Source of the DNA: JBCDBY01 sp039182715
GTDB taxonomy: Bacteria > Planctomycetota > PLA2
NCBI GenBank assembly: GCA_039182715.1
Contig: JBCDBY010000201.1
Coordinates: 1 to 8,498, forward strand
Direction of reading: 5' to 3'
DNA: 8,498 nt
The notes under the pieces were generated by a model. It searched no databases. It was given only the letters and a program-made list of their open reading frames with translations, and was not told the origin of the DNA. Below, piece by piece: positions 1-6,335 of the stretch. Numbering within the stretch: the stretch's first letter is position 1; every line of letters begins with the position of its first letter. The position numbers and the translations under genes were made by a program.

Positions 1-2270
1 CAGCGCCTCCGCCCCCACCAACTCCAATCCGAGCTGCGCGGAAGCAGCACCGGCTCGCCGCTCGCCACGCGCTGGCGCATGCGGGTGGCGGCGGCCTCGG
101 GGACCGGGGTGAGGGGGGCGAGGATTCGGATCTCGCCGGCGAGGAAGCGCGCGCGCAGTTCGCGGGCGCTCGGCGGGCGGGCCAGCACGACCGGGTCGCC
201 GGTGGCGCGGCGGCCGCGCAGGATCTCGAACTCGGTCGCCGACGGCGCGCGCAGCAGTTCGCGCCCGGGCAACGGGAAGCGCTGCAGGTCGGGCGGCGCG
301 ATCAGGGTGACGCGCCGGTCCGCGAGGAAGGCCGCATCGGGCAGCGCGCCGGACTGCACCTCGTGCCGTTGCGCATCCAGTCGCGTGACCACGAACGCGA
401 TGACGCGGCTACCGTCGCGCGCGAGACTCACCAGCGCTTCGTCCGCGGTCAGTCGCTGGCGGACGGCGGTCAGCTGCGAGACGACGGGGAAGAGCAGCAG
501 GCTGCCCGGCCGGCGGCGCAGGCGCACCTGTTCGATCAGTTCGTCGAGCTTGCTCTCCGCTTCGCGTCGCTCCACGGAGAACGCGGCCGCCTTCACACGA
601 TCTTCCTCCTGGCGCGCGCGGTCCTCGAAGAGCGCCAGCTGGCGGACCGTGCGGCGCAGCTCGTCCTCCTCGCGTGCCTCGCGCTCGGACATGGCGCTTC
701 GGCGCCACCCCTCCGTCTCGCTGCGCGTGTAGCGCGGGATGCCGATCAATCGCGTCTCGAGCGCCAGCCAGAGATCGCGATCGGAGAGCAGGCGCAGTTC
801 CGCGCGGACGCGCGCCTCGGCGAGCGCTTCGAAGAGGCGCCGTGCCTCGTCCCCCGGCGGGACCGGGCGGCCCTCGATGAGCGGCAACAGCGCGCGCTCG
901 CCGACGACCGCCGCGGCCGAGGCGAGTTTCGCGCGATTGGTGCGCAGGTAGACCTCCGCCTCGCCGAGTGAGCCGGCCGCGTGCTGCTCGAAGAGTCCGA
1001 CCATCTGCGCCAGCTCGCGGCAGGCGGCGAACGCCTTGCGCGCCGGCTCGAACTCGCCCAGCGCCAGTTGCGCCCGTCCCTCGCGCCGCAGCGCCTCCGC
1101 TTCCAGCCAGGCGTCGTTGGTGCGGCGCGCGAAGCTGCGCACGCTTCGGAAGAGGCGGAGCGCGGCGGCCGCGCCGCCCGCCGCCAGCTGCGCATCGCCG
1201 CGGTGCAGCACGGCGAGCGCCACGAGTCCGCGCTCCTTGGCCGCTTCGAACACGAGCTGCGCGCGGTCGAGCAGCGGCGTCGCCTCCCGCGCCCGGCCGA
1301 GCCGGATCAGGCTGATGCCCGCGTTCCCGAGCGCGTGGCCGAGCCGCGTGCGGTCCTTCGTCTTCTCCAGCAGCGCGATCGCCTCGCGGTAGGCCGCCAG
1401 GGCGCCCGCCTCGCGCCCCAGCTGGCGGTGCGCGTCGCCGGCCAGCATGCGGGCGCGGGCGCCCTCGATGCCGTCCAGCTGCGTGAGCGCCGCATCCGGA
1501 TCGGCAAGTCGCAGGAGCAGGCTCGCCCGGTCGACGGCGATCGGGTCGCCCAGCCGCGCGCCCCAGGAGGCGAGCAGGCGGAGCGCACGCGGCGCCTCGC
1601 CGACCTCGCTCATCACCTCGACCAGTCGGCGCAGATGCCGCGTCGTGCGCGCGCGATCGCCCAGCTGCCAGCGGAGCGCCAGTTCCTGCTGCGCCAGCTC
1701 GATCGCCTTCTCGTAGTCGTAGAGCACGCGCGCGTTCTCGGACGCGGTGCCGAGCCCGTCCGCCGCGCCGCGGCGCCACCCGACCGACCGTGCCGCCGCG
1801 ACCGCGTCGAGCAGGTCGCGCTGACCCGACTCGACGTCGCCTCCGTAGGTGCGCGCGAAGCTGCGCAGCGCGAGCAGCTGGGCGCGCTCGAACGCGTTGG
1901 CGCCGCCGAGCACGCCGCCGATCGCCTGCGCCACCTCGGCCAGCTGGGGCCGGGTCGCCTGCTCGTCCTCGAGCCGCAGCAGCGCGCGATCGATCACCTG
2001 CTGGATCGCGGCGTGCGGCTCGCGGGTCTCGAGGTAGGCGTCGAGCCCCTCGACCGCCGGCCGCGGCTTGCTGCGCGCGAACCGCAGCGCCAGGTCGCGC
2101 CGTCCGTCGCGCGCGAGGTGGTCCGCGACCAGCCACGGATCGGGCTCGTCACGCGCCGCCAGCTCGGCGAAGCGTTTCGCGTCCGCCTTCGTCAGCTCCG
2201 CGACGACGTCGTCCTCCGTGTCGGCGTAGGCCCACGCCGCGCCGAGGAGGAGGAAGCACACCGCCCGCAT
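1..2270 (-). CDS. Exported TPR-repeat protein with CHAT-like C-terminal region (partial, C-terminus beyond window)
   Basis: Open for 756 codons from the ATG at 2270-2268 to the window edge, with no stop. The N-terminus (MRAVCFLLLGAAWAYA) looks like a short signal peptide, cleaved near residue 16, so the protein probably acts outside the cytoplasmic membrane. Residues about 125-425 are alpha-helical repeats of TPR type; the clearest lie at about 275-425, with patterns such as LGREAGALAAYREAIALLE and LGEFEPARKAFAACRELA. Residues about 525-585 are highly charged and probably coiled coil. From about 590 the sequence resembles the lead-in and first half of a CHAT (caspase-like) domain: LTADEALVSLARDGSRVIAF, then DLQRFPLPG where families have PLHRLPF, then APSATEFEIL. 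The block where CHAT enzymes carry HxATHG reads EIRILAPLT, without histidine, so this may be a non-catalytic CHAT-like domain. The Cys region lies outside the window. It follows fhs by 17 bases with no clear Shine-Dalgarno, suggesting coupling to fhs translation. The substrate or role is unknown. Confidence 0.85.
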   Translation of the reverse strand, partial: MRAVCFLLLGAAWAYADTEDDVVAELTKADAKRFAELAARDEPDPWLVADHLARDGRRDLALRFARSKPRPAVEGLDAYLETREPHAAIQQVIDRALLRLEDEQATRPQLAEVAQAIGGVLGGANAFERAQLLALRSFARTYGGDVESGQRDLLDAVAAARSVGWRRGAADGLGTASENARVLYDYEKAIELAQQELALRWQLGDRARTTRHLRRLVEVMSEVGEAPRALRLLASWGARLGDPIAVDRASLLLRLADPDAALTQLDGIEGARARMLAGDAHRQLGREAGALAAYREAIALLEKTKDRTRLGHALGNAGISLIRLGRAREATPLLDRAQLVFEAAKERGLVALAVLHRGDAQLAAGGAAAALRLFRSVRSFARRTNDAWLEAEALRREGRAQLALGEFEPARKAFAACRELAQMVGLFEQHAAGSLGEAEVYLRTNRAKLASAAAVVGERALLPLIEGRPVPPGDEARRLFEALAEARVRAELRLLSDRDLWLALETRLIGIPRYTRSETEGWRRSAMSEREAREEDELRRTVRQLALFEDRARQEEDRVKAAAFSVERREAESKLDELIEQVRLRRRPGSLLLFPVVSQLTAVRQRLTADEALVSLARDGSRVIAFVVTRLDAQRHEVQSGALPDAAFLADRRVTLIAPPDLQRFPLPGRELLRAPSATEFEILRGRRATGDPVVLARPPSARELRARFLAGEIRILAPLTPVPEAAATRMRQRVASGEPVLLPRSSDWSWWGRRR

Positions 2271-2287
2271 CGTGCGTTGGACGCCGG

Positions 2288-4018
2288 CTAGAAGAGTCCT
2301 CTTACGCGTCCGGTTTCGAGATCGATATCGACGTTCTCGAAGGCGGGCTTCGAGGGCAGGCCGGGCATCGTCATCATGTTGCCGCACAGCGGGTAGAGGA
2401 AGCCGGCGCCGGCCGATGCGCGGATGTCGCGCACGGTCAGGTCGAAGCCCTTGGGCACGCCCTTGAGCTCCGGCTTGTGGCTGAGCGAGAGGTGCGTCTT
2501 CGCCATGCAGATGGGCAGTTTGTCGAGGCCCATCTTGGTGAACTCGCGGATCTTCTTGCGCGCCGCCGGGAGGATCTCGATGCCGTCCGCACCGTAGATC
2601 TCGGTCGCGATGATGCGGATCTTCTCCTCGATCGGCTGGTCGAGCTCGTAGAGGAACTTGAAGTCCTTCGGCTGCTCGCACGCCTGGACCACCGCCTCGG
2701 CGAGCTCGACGGAGCCGGCGCCGCCCTCGGCCCAGTGGTTCGACATGACGGCGTCCTCGGCGCCCGCCTCCTTGGCGATGCCGCGCAGAAGGTCGACCTC
2801 CGCGTCCGTGTCGGTGTGGAAGCGGTTGACCGCGACGACGACCGGCACGCCGAACTTGCGCGCGATGCCGATGTGCGCGACCAGGTTGGCCGCGCCCTCG
2901 CGCAGCGCGTCGAGGTTCTCCTCGGTCAGCTCCTTGGGCAGCGGCTTGCCCGGCTTGATGACGCCGAGGCCGCCGTGCATCTTGAGCGCGCGAATGGTCG
3001 CCACGATGACCACGCAGTCCGGCGTGAGACCCGACGCGCGGCACTTGATGTCCATGAACTTCTCCATGCCGATGTCGGCACCGAAGCCCGACTCGGTCAC
3101 GACGTAGTCGCCCAGCCGCAGCGCGATCTGGTCGGCCACGACGCTGGAGTTGCCGTGCGCGATGTTGGCGAAGGGGCCCGCGTGGATGAGCGCCGGCGTG
3201 TGCTCGAGCGTCTGCACGAGCGTCGGCATGAGCGCGTCCTTCATGAGCACCGTCATGGCGCCCGCGACCTTCAGGTCCTCCGCGGTCACCGGGTCGCCGG
3301 CGCGATTGGTGGCGAGCACCATGCGGCCGAGGCGTTCGCGCATGTCCGCGAGGCTCGTCGAGAGCGCGAGGACCGCCATGCACTCGCTCGCCACGGTGAT
3401 GTCGAAGCCGCTTTCGCGCGGGTAGCCGTTGGGCTTGCCGCCGAGACCGACGATCGACTTGCGCAGCGCGCGGTCGTTGAGATCGACGACCCGGTTCCAC
3501 ATGACGTTGAACGGGTTGATGTCGAGCTCGTTGCCGTGGTGGATGTGATTGTCGATCGCGGCCGCACAGAGGTTGTGCGCCACGCCGACCGCGTGCAGGT
3601 CGCCCGTCAGATGGAGGTTGAAGTCGTCCATCGGGATGACCTGGCTGTAGCCGCCGCCCGCGGCGCCGCCCTTGATGCCGAAGGTCGGGCCCATGCTCGG
3701 CTGGCGAATACAGGTGAACGCCTTGTGGCCGAGGCGGCCCAGGCCCTGCGCAAGACCGATCGTGGTGGTGGTCTTGCCCTCGCCCAGCGGCGTCGGCGTG
3801 ATCGCCGTCACGTCGATGTACTTGCCCATCGGACGGTCGGCGAACTTCTCGCGCACGTCGAGGTGCACCTTCGCCTTGTACTTGCCGTAGACCTCGAGGT
3901 CGTCCTCGGTCAGTCCGACCGCCGCCGCGATGTCGAGGATCGGGTCGAGCGGCGCCTCCTGCGCGATCTCGAGATCGCTGGGAACGGGGGTCTTGGGTTC
4001 GTTGAACGGTCCGGCCAT
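2288..4018 (-). CDS. fhs: Formate--tetrahydrofolate ligase (FTHFS)
   Basis: Catalyses formate + THF + ATP to 10-formyl-THF + ADP + phosphate in the cytoplasm, feeding one-carbon units to purine, formyl-Met and related pathways. The 576-residue product is a full-length monofunctional FTHFS (family about 555-580). Visible hallmarks are the ATP-binding loop TPLGEGKTTTTIG (about residues 76-88), the family signature GGGYSQVIPMDDFNLHLTGD (121-140), VATIRALKMHGG (339-350), and the conserved C-terminal PGLPSKPAF (552-560). I chose the ATG at 4018-4016. It has a GAGGG Shine-Dalgarno four bases upstream, and the protein then begins a few residues before the family-like DLEIAQEA. The alternative ATG at 4081 would add 21 residues that look like translated leader and would overlap the hpt start. 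The gene is divergent from hpt and followed after 17 bases by the TPR/CHAT-like gene. In an anaerobe it could also serve the methyl branch of the Wood-Ljungdahl pathway, but nothing else here supports that. Confidence 0.97.
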   Translation of the reverse strand: MAGPFNEPKTPVPSDLEIAQEAPLDPILDIAAAVGLTEDDLEVYGKYKAKVHLDVREKFADRPMGKYIDVTAITPTPLGEGKTTTTIGLAQGLGRLGHKAFTCIRQPSMGPTFGIKGGAAGGGYSQVIPMDDFNLHLTGDLHAVGVAHNLCAAAIDNHIHHGNELDINPFNVMWNRVVDLNDRALRKSIVGLGGKPNGYPRESGFDITVASECMAVLALSTSLADMRERLGRMVLATNRAGDPVTAEDLKVAGAMTVLMKDALMPTLVQTLEHTPALIHAGPFANIAHGNSSVVADQIALRLGDYVVTESGFGADIGMEKFMDIKCRASGLTPDCVVIVATIRALKMHGGLGVIKPGKPLPKELTEENLDALREGAANLVAHIGIARKFGVPVVVAVNRFHTDTDAEVDLLRGIAKEAGAEDAVMSNHWAEGGAGSVELAEAVVQACEQPKDFKFLYELDQPIEEKIRIIATEIYGADGIEILPAARKKIREFTKMGLDKLPICMAKTHLSLSHKPELKGVPKGFDLTVRDIRASAGAGFLYPLCGNMMTMPGLPSKPAFENVDIDLETGRVRGLF

Positions 4019-4079
4019 GGTGCCCTCACTTGCCTTGGAGAAGGGCGAGATCTTACCCGGAATCCGGCATACTTGACCC
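4019..4079. promoter_or_regulatory. Divergent fhs/hpt intergenic promoter region
   Basis: These 61 bases must hold the start signals for both fhs (leftward) and hpt (rightward), unless longer transcripts come from elsewhere. On the minus strand TAAGAT (4055-4050) matches a sigma-70 -10 box at four of six positions and would give a leader of about 25 bases. On the plus strand CATACT (4068-4073) also matches at four of six. Neither has a recognisable TTGACA-like -35 at the usual spacing. A perfect inverted repeat, CCGGA-A-TCCGG (4057-4067), lies between the two candidate -10 boxes. The box assignments are guesses from consensus; that the region is divergent and short is directly visible. Confidence 0.4.
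4023..4027 (-). promoter_or_regulatory. Shine-Dalgarno sequence deciding the fhs start
   Basis: GAGGG on the minus strand lies four bases before the ATG at 4018-4016. No comparable site precedes the upstream in-frame ATG at 4081, so this site favours the shorter FTHFS. Confidence 0.6.
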
Positions 4080-4583
4080 ATGCCCGAGATCTACCTGAGC
4101 GCCGGGGCGATCGATGCCCGCGTGCGCGAACTCGGGGCGGAAATCCGGACGCGCGGGGGGGACGGCACGCTCGTCCTGACCGGCGTGCTCAAGGGCGCGG
4201 CGATCTTCTTTGCCGACCTCGCGCGGGCGCTGCCGGGTCCGAGCGAGTTCGCCTTCCTGCGCGCGCGCTCCTACGAGGGGACCGAGTCGACGGGCGAAGT
4301 ACAAGTCGAGTTCTCCGGGCCGGAGGCGCTCGGGGGGCGCGACGTCGTCCTCGTCGACACCATTCTCGATACGGGGCACACGATGAAGGCGGTGCGTGAG
4401 GTCGTGGACACCCTCGGCGCGCGGAGCGTGACGACCTGCGTCCTGCTCGACAAGCCGAGCCGCCGCGAGGTGGACGTCGCAGCCGATCTCGTCGGATTCG
4501 AGGTGCCCGACCTGTTCCTCGTGGGCTACGGCCTCGACCACGACGGACGGTATCGCGGCCTGCGGGACCTGGCGGTGCTTTGA
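4080..4583 (+). CDS. hpt: Hypoxanthine(-guanine) phosphoribosyltransferase
   Basis: Type I phosphoribosyltransferase of purine salvage: hypoxanthine or guanine plus PRPP gives IMP or GMP and pyrophosphate, in the cytoplasm. The 167 residues match the usual bacterial Hpt length and order: the LKG loop in TGVLKGAAIFFADL (about 34-47), the SYEG segment of the flexible loop (64-67), the PRPP loop VVLVDTILDTGHTM (89-102), the base-contacting LLDKPSRR (122-129), and VGYGLD (148-153) near the C-terminus. The PRPP loop has D93-T94 where most Hpt proteins have Glu-Asp, an unusual change at residues that contact the ribose hydroxyls. The start MPEIYLSAGAIDARVREL aligns well with the family N-terminus. 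No Shine-Dalgarno precedes it, and a -10-like CATACT ends six bases before the ATG, so leaderless translation is possible. It heads the rightward gene array; the rhomboid follows after 22 bases. Xanthine- or guanine-preferring specificity cannot be excluded. Confidence 0.95.
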   Translation: MPEIYLSAGAIDARVRELGAEIRTRGGDGTLVLTGVLKGAAIFFADLARALPGPSEFAFLRARSYEGTESTGEVQVEFSGPEALGGRDVVLVDTILDTGHTMKAVREVVDTLGARSVTTCVLLDKPSRREVDVAADLVGFEVPDLFLVGYGLDHDGRYRGLRDLAVL

Positions 4584-4588
4584 GCACC
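4574..4588 (+). other. Small hairpin overlapping the hpt stop codon
   Basis: GGTGCT-TTG-AGCACC is a perfect six-base-pair stem with a three-base loop that spans the last hpt codons and the TGA stop. No T-run follows, so it is not a standard intrinsic terminator, and the rhomboid Shine-Dalgarno begins ten bases later. It may affect RNA processing or be a coincidence of GC-rich sequence. Confidence 0.3.
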
Positions 4589-4605
4589 CGTAGAATCGGA
4601 GGCTC

Positions 4606-5451
4606 ATGAGCGATCGCGACTACATGCAGTGGCAGGGCGGCGGCAACTTCCGCGAGTCCTTCTGGTCGATGTATCGCGGGACGAAGCTGATCATCGTGTC
4701 GCTGGTCGTGATCCACGTGCTGATGGCGGTGGTCAACATGGCCAGCCCCGAGGCCTACAACTCGATCATCGATATCTTCGGGCTCAGCAAGACGGGCGTG
4801 CTCAAAGGGTGGATCTGGCAGTTCGTCACGTGTGGCCTGCTGCACACGAAGGGCATCCTGCATCTCCTGTTCAACTGCATCCTGCTCTGGGTGTTCGGCC
4901 GTCTGGTCGAGGGACGCCTCAACTTCAAGCAGTACATGACGTTCTGTGCGATGGGCGTCGCGGGGGGCTCGATCTTCTATGTCGTCGGCGCGGTCTTGTT
5001 CGACACGAGCGGCGTCGCCATCGGCGCCAGCGGCCTCGTCATGGCGCTCACCGTGCTCGCCGCCTGCTGGTACCCGACGACGGAGATCTACCTGTGGGGC
5101 ATCTTCCGTCTGCAGCTCTGGGTGCTCGCAGCGGTGTTGGTCATCATCGACCTGTTGGGCGCGCTCGATCGCAACCCGAGCGGCGTCGCTTACAGCGCCC
5201 ACCTCGGCGGCGCCTTCTTCGGCTGGCTCTACTACCGCTACGGCAACCGCATCGAGGGCGTCTTCACCAAGATCGACGAGGCCGCCGATCGCGCGGCCGA
5301 GAAGAAGAAGCGCAAGGGGGTCGAGCGCGAGCTGGAGGTGCGTCGCGAGGTCGACCGCATTCTCGACAAGGTCAATCGCGAGGGCATGACCGCACTGACC
5401 GAGGAGGAGCGCAAGTTCCTCCAGAACGCGAGCAAGAAGTTCGGCGGATGA
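4606..5451 (+). CDS. Rhomboid-family intramembrane serine protease with C-terminal DUF6576-like tail
   Basis: A 281-residue membrane protein that should cleave transmembrane segments of other membrane proteins. The start has a strong GGAGG (4598-4602) three bases before the ATG. About six hydrophobic segments are visible: roughly 28-45, 84-101, 112-131, 137-154, 169-187 and 194-211. Catalytic and oxyanion features are intact: HLLFN (H86, N90) in the second segment, GASG with the nucleophile Ser142 in the fourth, and AHLGG with His199 in the sixth. The preceding WQFVTCGLLH is the usual rhomboid loop region. After the last helix comes a lysine/glutamate-rich stretch (about 227-247), then DRILDKVNREGMTALTEEER, which resembles the DUF6576 tail found on many bacterial rhomboids and is probably cytoplasmic. 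The gene sits 22 bases after hpt and 7 bases before a metalloprotease gene, so co-transcription is likely. Family and activity are well supported; the substrate is unknown. Confidence 0.93.
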   Translation: MSDRDYMQWQGGGNFRESFWSMYRGTKLIIVSLVVIHVLMAVVNMASPEAYNSIIDIFGLSKTGVLKGWIWQFVTCGLLHTKGILHLLFNCILLWVFGRLVEGRLNFKQYMTFCAMGVAGGSIFYVVGAVLFDTSGVAIGASGLVMALTVLAACWYPTTEIYLWGIFRLQLWVLAAVLVIIDLLGALDRNPSGVAYSAHLGGAFFGWLYYRYGNRIEGVFTKIDEAADRAAEKKKRKGVERELEVRREVDRILDKVNREGMTALTEEERKFLQNASKKFGG

Positions 5452-5458
5452 GCGGTCC

Positions 5459-6307
5459 ATGAGAGTGGCGATGAAGGTGGCGGTCGTCGTGCTGCCGCTG
5501 TTCGCGCTCGTGTTGCTGCTGCGCGCCTGCGACACCGGCTCGGGCGATCGCTGGCTCGATCGCGCGCGCGCCGTCGATCCCGACGCACAGCTCGGCATCA
5601 GCCGTCCCGAACTCGTCTCTATTGCGCCCTCGGAGGGGCTGGCGGTCGAGGCGGGGGAGTTCGCGCTGGCCTTCCGGGATGCGCTGGTCGCGCAGTACGG
5701 CCCGCTCTTCGGCGAGATCAGCGACCAGAAGATGGTCGTGCTGATCTTCTCCCGTGACGGCATGGTCCAGGAGTTCGCCGGTCGCGACGAGGTGCTGGAC
5801 CGCAAGTCCATGGAGGACGTGCTCGGCTACACCGATCCGATGCGCAACCTCATCGTGCTGCCGCCGGAGAGCGACTTCGTCACGCTGCGCCACGAGATGG
5901 TCCACCTCCAGATGAAGATGGCGCTGGGGCTGCAGTCGCGCTTCAGCCCGTGGTTGTCCGAAGGGCTCGCGCAGTACTTCGAGTCGTTCGAGCCGCCGGA
6001 GCCGGTTCGCATCGCGCCCGAGACCCGGGCGCGCTGGGGGCGGAAGCTGGGCGCCGATCCGATCGACGTGATGCGGCTGCTGACCATGCAGGACTATCGC
6101 CGGTTCCTGCAGCAGGACGGGCAGCGCAACTACTTCGAGTCGCTGGTGCTGACGGCGTATCTGATGGAGAGCTATCCGCTGGAGCGCATGGTCGCGTACC
6201 TGGAGTTCGAGCGGCGCGGCGGCGGGGATCGGGTTGCGGCGTTCCGTGCGATCTTCGAGGATCCCGCCGGCACGGCCACCCGAATCGGCGAGTATCTGCG
6301 CCAATAG
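5459..6307 (+). CDS. Membrane-anchored or exported HExxH metalloprotease (DUF1570/peptidase MA-like)
   Basis: A 282-residue protein with an N-terminal hydrophobic segment (about residues 5-22) that is either a signal peptide or an uncleaved anchor. Cys24 follows in LRAC, but the Arg at -2 makes a standard lipobox doubtful. The catalytic region is clear: HEMVH (145-149), in which H145 and H149 would bind zinc and E146 would act as base, followed 19 residues later by E168 in WLSEGLAQYFE, the third ligand of gluzincin-type enzymes. The HExxH...P-W-L-x-E-G-L-A pattern is characteristic of peptidase MA and DUF1570 families, the latter common in planctomycetes. The rest is a helical domain without recognised motifs. 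The start at 5459 has only a weak ribosome site. ATG 5471 (M5), preceded by GAGAGTGG, is an equally reasonable start and leaves the signal segment intact. The gene starts 7 bases after the rhomboid stop, indicating one transcript. Substrate unknown; catalytic competence is inferred from intact motifs. Confidence 0.85.
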   Translation: MRVAMKVAVVVLPLFALVLLLRACDTGSGDRWLDRARAVDPDAQLGISRPELVSIAPSEGLAVEAGEFALAFRDALVAQYGPLFGEISDQKMVVLIFSRDGMVQEFAGRDEVLDRKSMEDVLGYTDPMRNLIVLPPESDFVTLRHEMVHLQMKMALGLQSRFSPWLSEGLAQYFESFEPPEPVRIAPETRARWGRKLGADPIDVMRLLTMQDYRRFLQQDGQRNYFESLVLTAYLMESYPLERMVAYLEFERRGGGDRVAAFRAIFEDPAGTATRIGEYLRQ

Positions 6308-6327
6308 TCCGCCGAGTGCGTTCCCAT

Positions 6328-6333
6328 AGGTGG
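6328..6333 (+). promoter_or_regulatory. Ribosome binding site for the HEAT-repeat gene
   Basis: AGGTGG lies two bases before the ATG at 6336 in the 28-base gap after the metalloprotease gene. The spacing is tight, but the site supports this start, which also gives a complete signal peptide. Confidence 0.5.
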
Positions 6334-6335
6334 AA

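Noticed and set aside
409..2136. 575-residue minus-strand open frame, rich in Arg, Ala and Gly
   Set aside because: It is an out-of-frame reading of the TPR/CHAT-like gene, whose frame is open over the whole region and shows a signal peptide and TPR motifs.
981..2291. 436-residue plus-strand open frame opposite the TPR/CHAT-like gene
   Set aside because: It is a codon-mirror shadow with long runs of Arg/Glu/Gln/Leu and no domain pattern.
4019..4081. N-terminal extension of FTHFS from the ATG at 4081, adding 21 residues
   Set aside because: The added residues have no family match, no ribosome site precedes that ATG, and it overlaps the hpt start codon through the palindromic CATG.
1790..4399. 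Long open frame on the plus strand opposite fhs
   Set aside because: Its composition is His/Arg/Asp-biased as expected for the complement of a GC-rich real gene, and the opposite strand has an unmistakable FTHFS.
4574..4595. Intrinsic terminator after hpt
   Set aside because: A stem is present but no T-tract follows, and the next gene's ribosome site begins at once.
4053..4607. 184-residue minus-strand open frame opposite hpt
   Set aside because: It mirrors the complete hpt gene, with His/Val/Glu-biased shadow composition and no family pattern.
5519..5532. Lipoprotein signal (lipobox) of the metalloprotease
   Set aside because: LRAC has Arg at -2, which fits the lipobox poorly; a signal peptide or simple N-terminal anchor is more likely, though lipidation is not excluded.
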